Below, in pieces: positions 33,501-42,175 of a stretch of 64,000 nt of DNA. A program made the position numbers and the translations under genes. Source of the stretch: an uncultured cyanobacterium (GTDB taxonomy: Bacteria > Cyanobacteriota > Cyanobacteriia > Cyanobacteriales > Geitlerinemataceae); NCBI GenBank assembly GCA_937899645.1, contig CALCCD010000013.1, forward strand, positions 1-64,000. Reading direction: 5' to 3'. Position 1 is the stretch's first letter, and every line of letters begins with the position of its first letter. The notes under the pieces are model-generated. The model was not told the origin of the DNA, did no database searches, and saw only the letters and a list, made by a program, of their open reading frames with translations.

Positions 33501-35990
33501 CTCCTCGATCGTCTGGAAGCGTCGGCCTATCACACGCTGGTGACGCTGTATTTCTGTGCGTTTATCCAACATCGCAAAGACCCGATCCCAGCGATGCAAC
33601 CACTGCTCCTCGACGGGTATCGAGTCGGTATCGAAACGGGCGAATTCCTCCATGCGGGCTACTGCATCTGTGAATACTCGTACAGCAGCTTTTTTGCCGG
33701 GCGCAGCCTGGACGAGTGGGACGACGAGATCGGCAAGTACTGCCAGATCTTCCGCCAGCTCAAACAGGATTCGCCAGTGATGTATTTGCAAAGAGTCCGG
33801 CAAGTTAACCACAACCTGAAGGAAAAGACCCGAGAACCCGATGTCCTCGTCGGTGAGTTCTACGACGAAGTTGCGATGCTGGCCGATCGCCAGAGCCGTC
33901 ACGAGCTGCTGGCGATCGGCTTCACGTACATCTCTAAGTTGATACTTGCGTACCTATTCGATCGTCACGATCGGGCACTGGACTACATCGAACGAGCCGA
34001 ACCTTGCCTTCCAGCTGTAGCAGGCTTTTTGCACCAACTCGCCTTTCATTTCTTTGCAGGGTTGACCTACATGAGGACGGCAAATCGCCAGCACGAAGCA
34101 GCGCGGGCGCTCGAGCTGGCGGCCCCACACCAGGAAATTGTCGCGCAGTGGGCGCAAGAAGCCCCCACGAACTACCAGCACAAATGGGAACTGCTCGAAG
34201 CCGAGCGGCTGCGGGTGCTCGGTCGGCGCTACGAGGCCGGAGATTTCTACGATCGCGCCATCGCCAGAGCCCTGGAGAACGGCTTCACGCAGGATGCCGC
34301 GATCGCCAACGAAAGCGCGGCCCAGTTCTACCGCGACTGGGGCAGAGCGCACCTGGCGGTGGGCTACCTGCGAGACGCCCGCGACGCCTATACCCGCTGG
34401 GGCGCACGCGCGAAAGTCGAAGCACTCGATCGCGCTTACCCCCAGCTCCTCGGCGCACTGTCCCAGTCCGCCCCCACTGGCACACTCGAGCCGATCCATT
34501 CCGGCAGGGCTGCCCACCGCTGGGACAGCACGAACACCTACAGCACCGATCGCTACCGCTTCGATGTTCCCGTCGTGATGCGGGCGGTGCAAGCCATCTC
34601 CCAAGAAATCGAGCCCGACAAGCTCGCGGAGCTGCTCGTCCGCCTGGCGCTGGCAAATGCGGGTGCGACGCGAGTCTGCTCGATCGTCGCGCGCGAGTCC
34701 AGCTGGGTCGTCGCGGCTTGCGCTAGCGCTCTCTCCGGCGAAGCGACCCCGTCGATCTCGACCTGCCAGCTCTCCCTCGATGCCACCGAAACCCTGCCCC
34801 ACGGACTGATTTACGCCACGATTCGCAGCGGCGACATCAAAGTCTTCGACGACCTCAGCCGCGATTCGCGCTTCACCAGCGACCCCTACGTCGCCCGTCA
34901 CCAGCCAAAATCAGTGCTGTGCCTACCGATCCGCCAGCAGGGCAAAACGCTCGGCCTACTTTACCTGGAGAACAACTTGGCGACTGGCGCATTCGTGCGC
35001 GATCGCGTCGATACGGTGCAAGTGCTCGCCAGCCACGCTGCGATCTCTCTCGAAAACGCCCGCCTCTATCAAGAAGTCGCCAACTATTCCTACACCCTCG
35101 AGGCCGAAGTCGAAAAGCAAACCCAGGTACTCAGCCAGAAAACCCGCGACCTGGAGCGCGCTCTCGTCAACCTCCAGCAAGCCCAATCCCAGCTCGTCCA
35201 GAGCGAAAAAATGTCCGCCCTCGGCCAGCTCGTCGGCGGCGTCGCTCACGAGATCAACAACCCCGTCACCTTTATCCGGGGCAACCTCGATCCGGCCAAA
35301 GACTACATCGACTCGCTGCTCGACTTGTTGGCCCTCTACCAACGCCGCTACCCCAATCCGACGCCAGATATCGTAGCGGCGATCGACGAGATCGACCTGG
35401 CTTTCGTGCGCGAAGACCTGCGCAAAATCCTGCTGTCGATGGAAGTCGGTAGCCTGCGCATCAGCCAGATCGTCAACAACCTCAAGAGCTTCTCGCGCCT
35501 CGACGAGTCGGCCATGAAAAAAGTCGATCTCCACGAAGGCATCGACAGCACGCTGCTGGTTCTCCACAGCCGCTTCGAGCGCTGTGCCAGCCGCAGCGCC
35601 ATCGTCGTCCTCAAGCAGTACGGCGACCTGCCGAAAGTCACCTGCTACGCCAGCGAGCTAAACCAGGTCTTTCTCTGCCTGCTCGGCAACGCGATCGACG
35701 CTCTCAACGAAGCCGGACACAGCCTCACCCCTCCACAAATCCAAATCGAAACCCGGCGGCAGGGCCATTGGGCCGAAATCTCGATCGCCGACAACGGCTG
35801 CGGCATCCCCGAACATCGCCAGCAGCGCATATTCGAGCCCTTCTTCACCACCAAACTCGTGGGAAAAGGCGCGGGCCTCGGCCTCTCGGTCAGCTACGCG
35901 ATCGTTAAAAAACATGACGGTGAGCTGGCCTGCACTTCGTCTCCCGGCAACGGCGCGACCTTCACGATCCGCATTCCCCTGAGCCTGTAG
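30543..35990 (+). CDS. HstK-type Ser/Thr kinase-AAA-GAF-histidine kinase
   Basis: An 1815-residue multi-domain signalling protein. Residues 1-285 are a Ser/Thr kinase (VIHKDIKPDNILID near 136-149; the DFG motif is DFS). Residues about 310-600 are an AAA-type ATPase (GASGIGKTAVV; LVVFLDDLQWAD). Residues 650-1330 are a helical, TPR-like region. Residues 1345-1510 are a GAF domain (SVLCLPIRQQGKTLGLLYLE). The C-terminus is a histidine kinase with GGVAHEINNPV (His about 1567) and ATPase motifs DNGCGIP and GAGLGLSVSYAIV. This is the HstK architecture known in filamentous cyanobacteria and some others, joining Ser/Thr and His kinase signalling. The input is unknown. It lies after an 833-bp noncoding gap. 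Confidence 0.92.
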   Translation: MTSEFLPPALAALSGYKVEEPLYIGARTLVYRAIQLDRQRPVAIKIPRREQPSFEELMQFRNQYAIVKSLSVPGIVPPLDLIEVARSCVLVVDYRGELSLRQHLEDLGGAALPLADVLAIAQQLADILHGLHQHRVIHKDIKPDNILIDPGTKSIRLIDFSIASRLPTETQGLQSPNALEGTLAYLSPEQTGRMNRGIDYRTDFYALGVTLYQLASGQLPFETDDPIEAIHCHIAATPAALDRVEPTVPAAVAAIVTRLMAKNAEDRYQSAQGLRFDLDRCADELRTAGNISDFALGERDLSEQFSIPEKLYGREAEVEKLMAAFGRVARGRAELVLVAGASGIGKTAVVKEVNRPIARQNGYFIKGKFDQFNRSTPLSAFVTAFRDVVARLLSESDAHIDRWRQNILAAVEDRGQVLIEAIPELENIIGAQPEVPQLSGSAAQNRFNRLFRALIGVFARADRPLVVFLDDLQWADSASLELMQHLSQEAHYLLTIGAYRDNEVSPTHPTLLAIEALRDAEATVDTIVLQPLALEHTTRLIAETLHCSQPLAQPLAELVARKTGGNPFFTTQFLKALHDDGQITFDRERRYWECDIAAIERLSQADDVVDFIASQLQKLPEATQRVITLAACIGNQFDLATLSMVFEQPALETANALWAAMQAGSILPIGPTYKFVREVEPVAATGAGLNPTYRFLHDRIQQAAYTALSDDEKRRTHLAIGRRLQANLSPEERQERLFDIVGHLNLGRDAIVDRAERKALAQDNLAAARKAKQTTSYAAARSFVSVGLELLAEDRWETQYALSLALQTLATEANYLSGRFDEMADCAAVVLARAKTTIDKVAVYVTQIDALTAQDRMADAIALGTSALAELGVQFSTEANAVDSDTTFAELDAKFKGHSIESLVALPRLTDPQVSAAMTLLGVLFTPVFVVSSASFPLLCAKITALSLEFGNSAVSTIGYIGHGIVLSNFHGAPERGYNFGKAALQLLDRLEASAYHTLVTLYFCAFIQHRKDPIPAMQPLLLDGYRVGIETGEFLHAGYCICEYSYSSFFAGRSLDEWDDEIGKYCQIFRQLKQDSPVMYLQRVRQVNHNLKEKTREPDVLVGEFYDEVAMLADRQSRHELLAIGFTYISKLILAYLFDRHDRALDYIERAEPCLPAVAGFLHQLAFHFFAGLTYMRTANRQHEAARALELAAPHQEIVAQWAQEAPTNYQHKWELLEAERLRVLGRRYEAGDFYDRAIARALENGFTQDAAIANESAAQFYRDWGRAHLAVGYLRDARDAYTRWGARAKVEALDRAYPQLLGALSQSAPTGTLEPIHSGRAAHRWDSTNTYSTDRYRFDVPVVMRAVQAISQEIEPDKLAELLVRLALANAGATRVCSIVARESSWVVAACASALSGEATPSISTCQLSLDATETLPHGLIYATIRSGDIKVFDDLSRDSRFTSDPYVARHQPKSVLCLPIRQQGKTLGLLYLENNLATGAFVRDRVDTVQVLASHAAISLENARLYQEVANYSYTLEAEVEKQTQVLSQKTRDLERALVNLQQAQSQLVQSEKMSALGQLVGGVAHEINNPVTFIRGNLDPAKDYIDSLLDLLALYQRRYPNPTPDIVAAIDEIDLAFVREDLRKILLSMEVGSLRISQIVNNLKSFSRLDESAMKKVDLHEGIDSTLLVLHSRFERCASRSAIVVLKQYGDLPKVTCYASELNQVFLCLLGNAIDALNEAGHSLTPPQIQIETRRQGHWAEISIADNGCGIPEHRQQRIFEPFFTTKLVGKGAGLGLSVSYAIVKKHDGELACTSSPGNGATFTIRIPLSL

Positions 35991-36159
35991 AAGTTCCGCT
36001 CTGAAATCGTGCCGCCGTCCCTTCATCCCCCACTCCAACCCTCGCGATCGCGCCGAACGTCTCGCCCCAAGTCGGCTCAGTATAGAAGCGATCGCGCCGC
36101 ACGACGCTCGAACGAAGCGCTAGGATCGGGGCACGAAAAATCCGCCACCCGGAAACCCA

Positions 36160-36354
36160 ATGGCTCCCGTCGCATTCATCACCGGCGCACCCCAGAGCAG
36201 CAGCCTCGCGATCGCCCGCCGCTTCGCCCGCGAAGGCGACGACCTCGTCCTGGCAGCGCGACAGCCCGATCGCCTCAAAGCCACCGCTACCGGCTGGGTG
36301 TGCCGGGCGCGGCTCCAGCCAGCCCCAGCTGCGATGCTTTCTCGCCCCCAGTAA
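36160..36354 (+). pseudogene. Remnant of a short-chain dehydrogenase/reductase
   Basis: The first about 45 residues (VAFITGAPQSSSLAIARRFA, then EGDDLVLAARQPDRL) match the N-terminal Rossmann part of SDR enzymes, with the TGxxxxxxxA cofactor loop. The rest is unrelated Pro/Arg-rich sequence and the frame stops at 36354, four bases before the dnaG ATG. The catalytic YxxxK region is missing. I read it as a truncated, dead gene rather than a functional small protein. Confidence 0.55.
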
Positions 36355-36358
36355 CGCA

Positions 36359-38521
36359 ATGCGCCTTCACGAAGACACGATCGAAGCCGTCAAAGAACGC
36401 GCCGACATCCACGACATCGTTTCCGAACACGTCGTCTTGAAGAAGCAAGGCCGCGATTTCGTTGGTCTCTGCCCGTTCCACGAGGAAAAGTCGCCCAGCT
36501 TTTCGGTCAGCCCCAGCAAGCAGATGTACTACTGCTTCGGCTGCGGCAAGGGCGGCAACGCGATCACGTTCATGAAGGAGATCGGCCAGCAGTCGTTTGC
36601 CGAGGTGGTGCTAGACCTAGCGAAGCGCTACAACGTGCCGGTCAAAACCCTGGAGCCCGAGAAGCAGCAGGAGTTCCAGCGCCAGCAGTCCCGTCGCGAA
36701 CAGCTCCACGAAATCATGGCCGTGGCAGTGAACTTTTACGAGTACGCACTGCGCCAGAGCCAGGGCAAAGCGGCGCTGAATTATCTGCTCGAATCGCGCC
36801 AGTTCGACGACGCCACGCTCAAGCGCTTTCAGATCGGCTACGCGCCCGCCAGTTGGGATGCGCTTTACGGTTATTTAGTCGATCGCAAGCATTTCCCGGT
36901 AGAGATGGTGGAAGCAGCGGGACTGATTTTGCCGCGTAAGAGTGGCGACGGTTATTACGATCGATTCCGCGATCGGGTGATGATTCCGATTTACGACGAT
37001 CGCGGTCGGGCGATCGCGTTTGGCGGTCGGGCATTGGGTGACGAAAAGCCGAAGTATCTCAATTCTCCCGAGACTGAACTATTCGATAAAGGCAAAAATC
37101 TTTTCTGTTTAGATAAAGCAAAAAGCGCCATTTCCAAAGACGATCGCGCTGTGGTCGTCGAGGGCTATTTCGACGCGATCGCGCTGCACACCGCCGGGAT
37201 CGAAACCGCCGTCGCGTCTCTCGGCACGGCGCTGAGCGAACGCCAGGTGCGCCAGCTCTTGCGCTACACCGAATCGAAGCAGGTGGTGTTCAACTTCGAC
37301 GCCGACGCGGCGGGCATTAAGGCGACAAATCGGGCGATCGGGGAGGTGGCCGACCTGGCCTATCGCGGTGGCGTCCAGCTTCGCATTCTCAATATCCCCG
37401 AGGGCAAAGACGCCGACGACTTTCTCAAGTCCGCCTCGCCGGAAGCGTATGTCGCGCTGCTTGACAATGCGCCGCTGTGGATCGACTGGCAGATCGATCG
37501 CACTACTGAGGAGTGTGACATCACCCAAGCTGATGGCTACCAGTACGCCACTACTGCCTTTGTCGATTTGCTACGCCGTATTGAGAATCTGGCGACGCGC
37601 AGCTACTACATCAACCGTTGCGCCGAAGTTTTAGCCAGGGGCGACGCCCGTCGCGTACCGACGATCGCAGAAGTATTGATGACACAAACCCGAAGAGCAC
37701 GTTTGATCGAGGTTTCTCCTTCAGGCAAGCTGACGGCACAGAAAGAACGTGTAGCAGAACAACCTCAGACAAGTAGCAATACAGCTCGAACTTTGGCAGA
37801 AGAGATATTATTAAAGTTCTACATACACTGTCGAGAACTTCGAGACGTCACAATTAATATCGTTCAGTATCTAGATTCTCTATCGCTGGAAGGAGAGAGC
37901 AGCATCGTACAGAACCTGGCGCTGCTAGAAGCTAGTCATAGAGATTTATGGCGGCACATGATGCAAGCGACAAAAGACTGTAGAGACAGAAATTTAATAG
38001 CTTGGATACAGGAAGAGTTCTCGGACGAGCAAGAAATCCTATCGAAATGGAATCATCTCATATATCTGAGTGAATTAGCTGCGCAAGATATTCAAGTAGA
38101 GCGCGGAACTCTTGTCCTCAGAGCCGCCACTGCTGTTATTGAAGAATCAATTCGGCAGACCAGATATCAGAACTTCTTAAAAGTCTTTCAAGAAATAGAT
38201 TTCATCAAAGATAGAGAAGATGCATACATAAGACAATACTCTCTCATGCTTGAGAAAAGTCAGATATCTAGTTTGGAAGCGCTCCGACGCGAAGTTTATC
38301 TCCCGCCTAGTAAGTTGTTAACAGACAGCCAACGTATGGGACAGTCAGCGATTGGCCGAGCGTACAAGATGCAGGCAGAAATATACCAGGAGAATGTAAG
38401 ACTCAATGCCATGCATCAACAGCGTCTAACAACTGTCACAGACCTTGTCAGCAGTACATGGATTGGAATAAGAGAGAGTCTTGAGAAGAATATGCTAGAA
38501 GCTAATTCAAGTGTCGCATGA
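36359..38521 (+). CDS. dnaG: DNA primase
   Basis: A 720-residue replication primase. The CHC2 zinc domain has GLCPFHEEKSPSF and YYCFGCGKGG (residues about 37-65). The TOPRIM core has VVEGYFDAIALH (about 262-273) and FNFDADAAG (about 313-321). The C-terminal part (AEEILLKFYIHCRELRDVTI onward) is the helicase-binding region and is longer than in many primases. It makes RNA primers for DnaB-led replication. Odd point: from about 37700 the gene becomes clearly AT-richer and loses HIP1 sites, as if the C-terminal third had another history. The SDR remnant directly upstream may be part of the same rearrangement. Confidence 0.93.
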   Translation: MRLHEDTIEAVKERADIHDIVSEHVVLKKQGRDFVGLCPFHEEKSPSFSVSPSKQMYYCFGCGKGGNAITFMKEIGQQSFAEVVLDLAKRYNVPVKTLEPEKQQEFQRQQSRREQLHEIMAVAVNFYEYALRQSQGKAALNYLLESRQFDDATLKRFQIGYAPASWDALYGYLVDRKHFPVEMVEAAGLILPRKSGDGYYDRFRDRVMIPIYDDRGRAIAFGGRALGDEKPKYLNSPETELFDKGKNLFCLDKAKSAISKDDRAVVVEGYFDAIALHTAGIETAVASLGTALSERQVRQLLRYTESKQVVFNFDADAAGIKATNRAIGEVADLAYRGGVQLRILNIPEGKDADDFLKSASPEAYVALLDNAPLWIDWQIDRTTEECDITQADGYQYATTAFVDLLRRIENLATRSYYINRCAEVLARGDARRVPTIAEVLMTQTRRARLIEVSPSGKLTAQKERVAEQPQTSSNTARTLAEEILLKFYIHCRELRDVTINIVQYLDSLSLEGESSIVQNLALLEASHRDLWRHMMQATKDCRDRNLIAWIQEEFSDEQEILSKWNHLIYLSELAAQDIQVERGTLVLRAATAVIEESIRQTRYQNFLKVFQEIDFIKDREDAYIRQYSLMLEKSQISSLEALRREVYLPPSKLLTDSQRMGQSAIGRAYKMQAEIYQENVRLNAMHQQRLTTVTDLVSSTWIGIRESLEKNMLEANSSVA

Positions 38522-38573
38522 ATATTTTCAGGGTTTGGAGAAGCACCAGTCCCTAGTTCACACGCTACCGTGT

Positions 38574-41500
38574 CTAATCACGCCACTCGCCCTGCACGCC
38601 AAACGCCGCCCAGTAATACGGATGGTTGCCTGCTTCCCACATCGCCAACTGCGCCTGCCGCAGCGCCGCCACCGGTGTCATGCCGCCCTCCCAAATATTT
38701 GCGTAGAACGCCACCATCAGCTCCGCCGTCTTCTCATCGCTTACGTTCCACAGCGATAACACCGTCCGCTCGGCTCCGGCGTACATCAGCCCCCGCGTCA
38801 GACCGACCACGCCCTCACCACCGACATTCTCGCCCAGACCCGTCTGGCAGGCGCTTAATACCACCATCTCTGCGGGCATATTGAGATTAAAGATATCGGC
38901 CAGTCGCAGAAAGCCATTTTGAGAGTTGCCGTTTTCGTCCAACAGCGAAAGAACGAGGCCGGACAGCTCGGGATTCTCGGAATTCGCGAAGCCGTGGGTG
39001 GCGAAGTGGACGTATTGGTAGCTGCTGGCAGCATTGTTCGTGACCCAGTCGCGATCGGCGCTGAAGTCAAAGGCCGCAGTTTTGCCGCCACCGGCCAGAG
39101 CGAGTAGCTGTTCGGCTTCGATTTTGGTGTGGGGCAAACGAGCGATCGCGTTCAGGTCGAAGTCCCGCAAAGCGCGCTCGATGTCGCGATTTTCGCTGGG
39201 GGCGGCGGCGGGTTGGCCGGTGACGCGCGGATCGCTGGCGGTAAACACCGGGTCGGCAAGGACGGCGAGGCGTCTCGGGGCCGGGGCGCGATCGCCCATC
39301 GTCTCGCGGTTGGTGGCGATAACCGTTGAAGACGGCGCGCTAACGATTTCGTGTTCCACCAGAAGCGGCTGATAGCCATCGGTGTTTGGCGTTGCCAGGG
39401 CGCTAAACGGGATCTGGTGGAGCTGGCCGTCGGGGACGATTAGCAGCCGCTCGGTGGTGAGTTTGTGGGCGATCGGCGCGAGAATCAGCTCGCTGAGGGC
39501 GGTAGCTTTGCGGGCGGTAGCGATCGGGTTTCCGGCGCGATCGACGCTGGCGTAGAATTCACGCGCCGCCGTCTCGATCTCGTCGCGACCGGCGAGCGTA
39601 AAGCTCTCAAAGCCGTCGCGCGTCACGACCCAAACGTAGCTGCGCTCGTCGCCGAGGGCGTACTGCACCAGGGTGGTGTCGGCGTCGAGGACGCGATCGC
39701 GTACCTGCGCCAACTCCAGCGGCTCGGGGTATTGCAGCGCTGCGTAGGCCGGATCGGTTTGGCGGAGCTGGCTGGCGAGGGCGTCGAGTTCGCGCAGCAC
39801 GGCGGTGGTCTGCCGATCGAACTCGTCGACGATCGCGGCGATCTCATCGCGATCGGCGGTGGCCTGGAGCCGATCGACGCGCTGAGCGTCGAGAGTCTGG
39901 AGCTGTTGGCGCAGGTCGCGCTCGCGGTCGCGCAGCGCGGGGTCGATGTTCTCGCTAATGTCCAGGTTGGCTTCGGCTAGCAGTTCGATCAGCGTACGGG
40001 CGCGGGTGCGCTCGCTGACGTTAAAGGCGCGCACGTCGTAGCCTTCACCGGGATTTTGCCCGTGGAGCTGCATCAGGATATCGATCTGGAGCCGGTAATA
40101 CTCCTGAACCGTGGCGAAATAGCTGGTGCGAAGATCGGCGCTACCGATCTCGCTACGGAGCTGCTCGACGATCGCGATCGTCGCTTCGACGGCCTCGAGG
40201 GCGGCGGGCAGCTCGCCGCGCGTGCGCCGCACTTGGCCGATCAGGTGCAAGACGGCGGCCTCGTTGGCGCGATCGCCCACCTCCCGCATCATCGGCAGCG
40301 CCCGATTCAGGTACGTCAGTGCCTCGTCGGTGTTGCCCAGCTTGCCGTACGTCCCGCCGATGTTATTCAGCGTCGCGGCTTCTCCAGCGCGATCGCCCAC
40401 CTCTCGATACAGCGCCAGCGATCGATCGAGGTAATTCAGCGTCTCGCCATAGTTGCCCAGCCCGTCGTACACGCCAGCGATATTGTTCAGCGTCGTCGCC
40501 TCGAATGCGCGACTGCCCACCGACTGCAAAATCGGCAGCACCTGTAGGTAGTAACTCAAAGCCGTATCGTAGTCGCCCTGCGCCTGTAAGAGCAGCCCGA
40601 TATTGTTGAGCGTGATGGCTTCCCCGCTGCGCTCGCCCGTCTCCCGGTGAATCGTGAGGGCGCGCTCGTAGTAGTCCAGAGCCTGCGCCCGATCGCCCAA
40701 ATTGTCGTACACCGCCCCGATATTGCCGAGCGTCGTGCCGACCCCCGAGCGATCGCCGATTTCTCGATACAGCGACAGCGCCCGATCGTAGCGGCTCAGC
40801 GATTCGTCATAGCTGCCCAAGCTGTCGTACACCCGACCCATATTGTTGAGCGTCGTGGCGACTCCGCCGTGATGGCCCAGCGCTCGAGCGATCTCGAGGG
40901 CGCGCTCGTAGTATTCCAGCGCCCGCAGACGATCGCCCAGCCCATCGTAGGCCAGGCCGATATTGCTCAAGGTGACAGCCTCTCCCAGCGGATCGTCCAC
41001 CTCTTCGAGGAGCGCCAGGGCGCGCTCGTAGTAGCGCAGCGACTCCGTGAGATTGCCCAAGCTGCCATACACCACGCCCAGACCGCCAAGCGTTACCGCC
41101 TCCCCTCCTCGATCGCCGATCTCCTGCTGGATTGCGAGCGCGCGTTCGTAATAGCCCGCCGCCTCTCGGTAGCGGCTGACGGCGTACAGCGCCCCGCCCG
41201 TATTGCTGAAGGTCAGCGCCTCCCAAGCGCGATCGCCCGACGCCAAAAACCCATCCAGCGCCGTGTCGTAGTGCGCTAGTGCCGCTTCCGTTCGGCTCGC
41301 GCGTGCGTCGATCAGCCCCAGGAAAACCGACGCGCGACCGATATCAAATCCCGCGCTCGCCGCTTGCGCGATCGCCAACGCCGCCTCGAACTGAACGTCC
41401 GCCTCGCGATTGCTTTCCGGTATCCCGCGCTCGAACAACTGCTTCCCGCGCAGGAACGGCTCCTGAAAGGCGATCGCAGCGCGATCGCTCGCCTCCCAGC

Positions 41501-41924
41501 GCACCGTATAGCGTCCGAACGCCGCAGGCTGGTGGGAGTTAGCGACGATCGTATAGGTTCCCGACTGCGGCAACTCCACGACCAGACGCGAGTCCGTACG
41601 ACCCGAGCCATCGTCGTCCTGGGCGATAAGTTGCTCGTTGGGGTCGAGCAGGATCAGGTACGTGTCGAAATCTTGGCTCGTCAGGTCGATCGCCACGATT
41701 TCGCCCGCCTCGCCCTCAAAGCGGTGCATCTCAAAGTAAGTGCCATCGCGTTCGATAAACTCGCTCTCTGCGGTCAGCGCGCCCGAGACTTGCCCCGATG
41801 CTTGCGCGATCTGCCGTTGCGCCGCTGGGCGGTGAACTGTTTCCGGCAAGGCACGAGCACTCTCGCCCCATGCAGCCAAGCCCAACAGCGCCGCGATCGC
41901 CACTTTTACGAACGAACTCTTCAT
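38574..41924 (-). CDS. TPR-CHAT protein with signal peptide
   Basis: A 1116-residue exported or periplasmic protein. Residues 1-25 (VKVAIAALLGLAAWGESARA) form a signal peptide. Residues about 40-135 are a PPC-like beta domain (DGTYFEMHRFEGEAGE; TYLILLDPNEQLIAQDDDGS). Next come about ten 40-residue TPRs of the NNIGxxYxxLGxxxxALxYYERALxI type (about 190-610). The C-terminal CHAT protease-like domain has the putative His in HFATHG and Cys in LSACQTGLGEN, then GLTRGLMYAGAERTVLSLWN. CHAT proteins are caspase-like peptidases in some systems, but many cyanobacterial TPR-CHAT proteins are uncharacterised. ATG 41924 gives the signal peptide; 41954 is the longer alternative. Confidence 0.9.
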   Translation of the reverse strand: MKSSFVKVAIAALLGLAAWGESARALPETVHRPAAQRQIAQASGQVSGALTAESEFIERDGTYFEMHRFEGEAGEIVAIDLTSQDFDTYLILLDPNEQLIAQDDDGSGRTDSRLVVELPQSGTYTIVANSHQPAAFGRYTVRWEASDRAAIAFQEPFLRGKQLFERGIPESNREADVQFEAALAIAQAASAGFDIGRASVFLGLIDARASRTEAALAHYDTALDGFLASGDRAWEALTFSNTGGALYAVSRYREAAGYYERALAIQQEIGDRGGEAVTLGGLGVVYGSLGNLTESLRYYERALALLEEVDDPLGEAVTLSNIGLAYDGLGDRLRALEYYERALEIARALGHHGGVATTLNNMGRVYDSLGSYDESLSRYDRALSLYREIGDRSGVGTTLGNIGAVYDNLGDRAQALDYYERALTIHRETGERSGEAITLNNIGLLLQAQGDYDTALSYYLQVLPILQSVGSRAFEATTLNNIAGVYDGLGNYGETLNYLDRSLALYREVGDRAGEAATLNNIGGTYGKLGNTDEALTYLNRALPMMREVGDRANEAAVLHLIGQVRRTRGELPAALEAVEATIAIVEQLRSEIGSADLRTSYFATVQEYYRLQIDILMQLHGQNPGEGYDVRAFNVSERTRARTLIELLAEANLDISENIDPALRDRERDLRQQLQTLDAQRVDRLQATADRDEIAAIVDEFDRQTTAVLRELDALASQLRQTDPAYAALQYPEPLELAQVRDRVLDADTTLVQYALGDERSYVWVVTRDGFESFTLAGRDEIETAAREFYASVDRAGNPIATARKATALSELILAPIAHKLTTERLLIVPDGQLHQIPFSALATPNTDGYQPLLVEHEIVSAPSSTVIATNRETMGDRAPAPRRLAVLADPVFTASDPRVTGQPAAAPSENRDIERALRDFDLNAIARLPHTKIEAEQLLALAGGGKTAAFDFSADRDWVTNNAASSYQYVHFATHGFANSENPELSGLVLSLLDENGNSQNGFLRLADIFNLNMPAEMVVLSACQTGLGENVGGEGVVGLTRGLMYAGAERTVLSLWNVSDEKTAELMVAFYANIWEGGMTPVAALRQAQLAMWEAGNHPYYWAAFGVQGEWRD

Positions 41925-42175
41925 CGCCCCACGCCTCACGAGCTGCCCTCGCAAACTCCATTACCCAATACGACACTAGCGAACTCCAGCCAAGACGGCG
42001 CGAAAATCGACCGATAACAGATTCGAGACGCCGCGATCGCCGCCACCCAGGAGCAGTACGCTATCGTAAAACCTAATTAAATCTAAAAAATAGGCGCTTT
42101 CGTGGTTTCGCGGCCCCCGTCGCCCCTCGGTTTCGTCCATATCGACCCTGTAACATCCGCTCGGCGCAATTTTTT

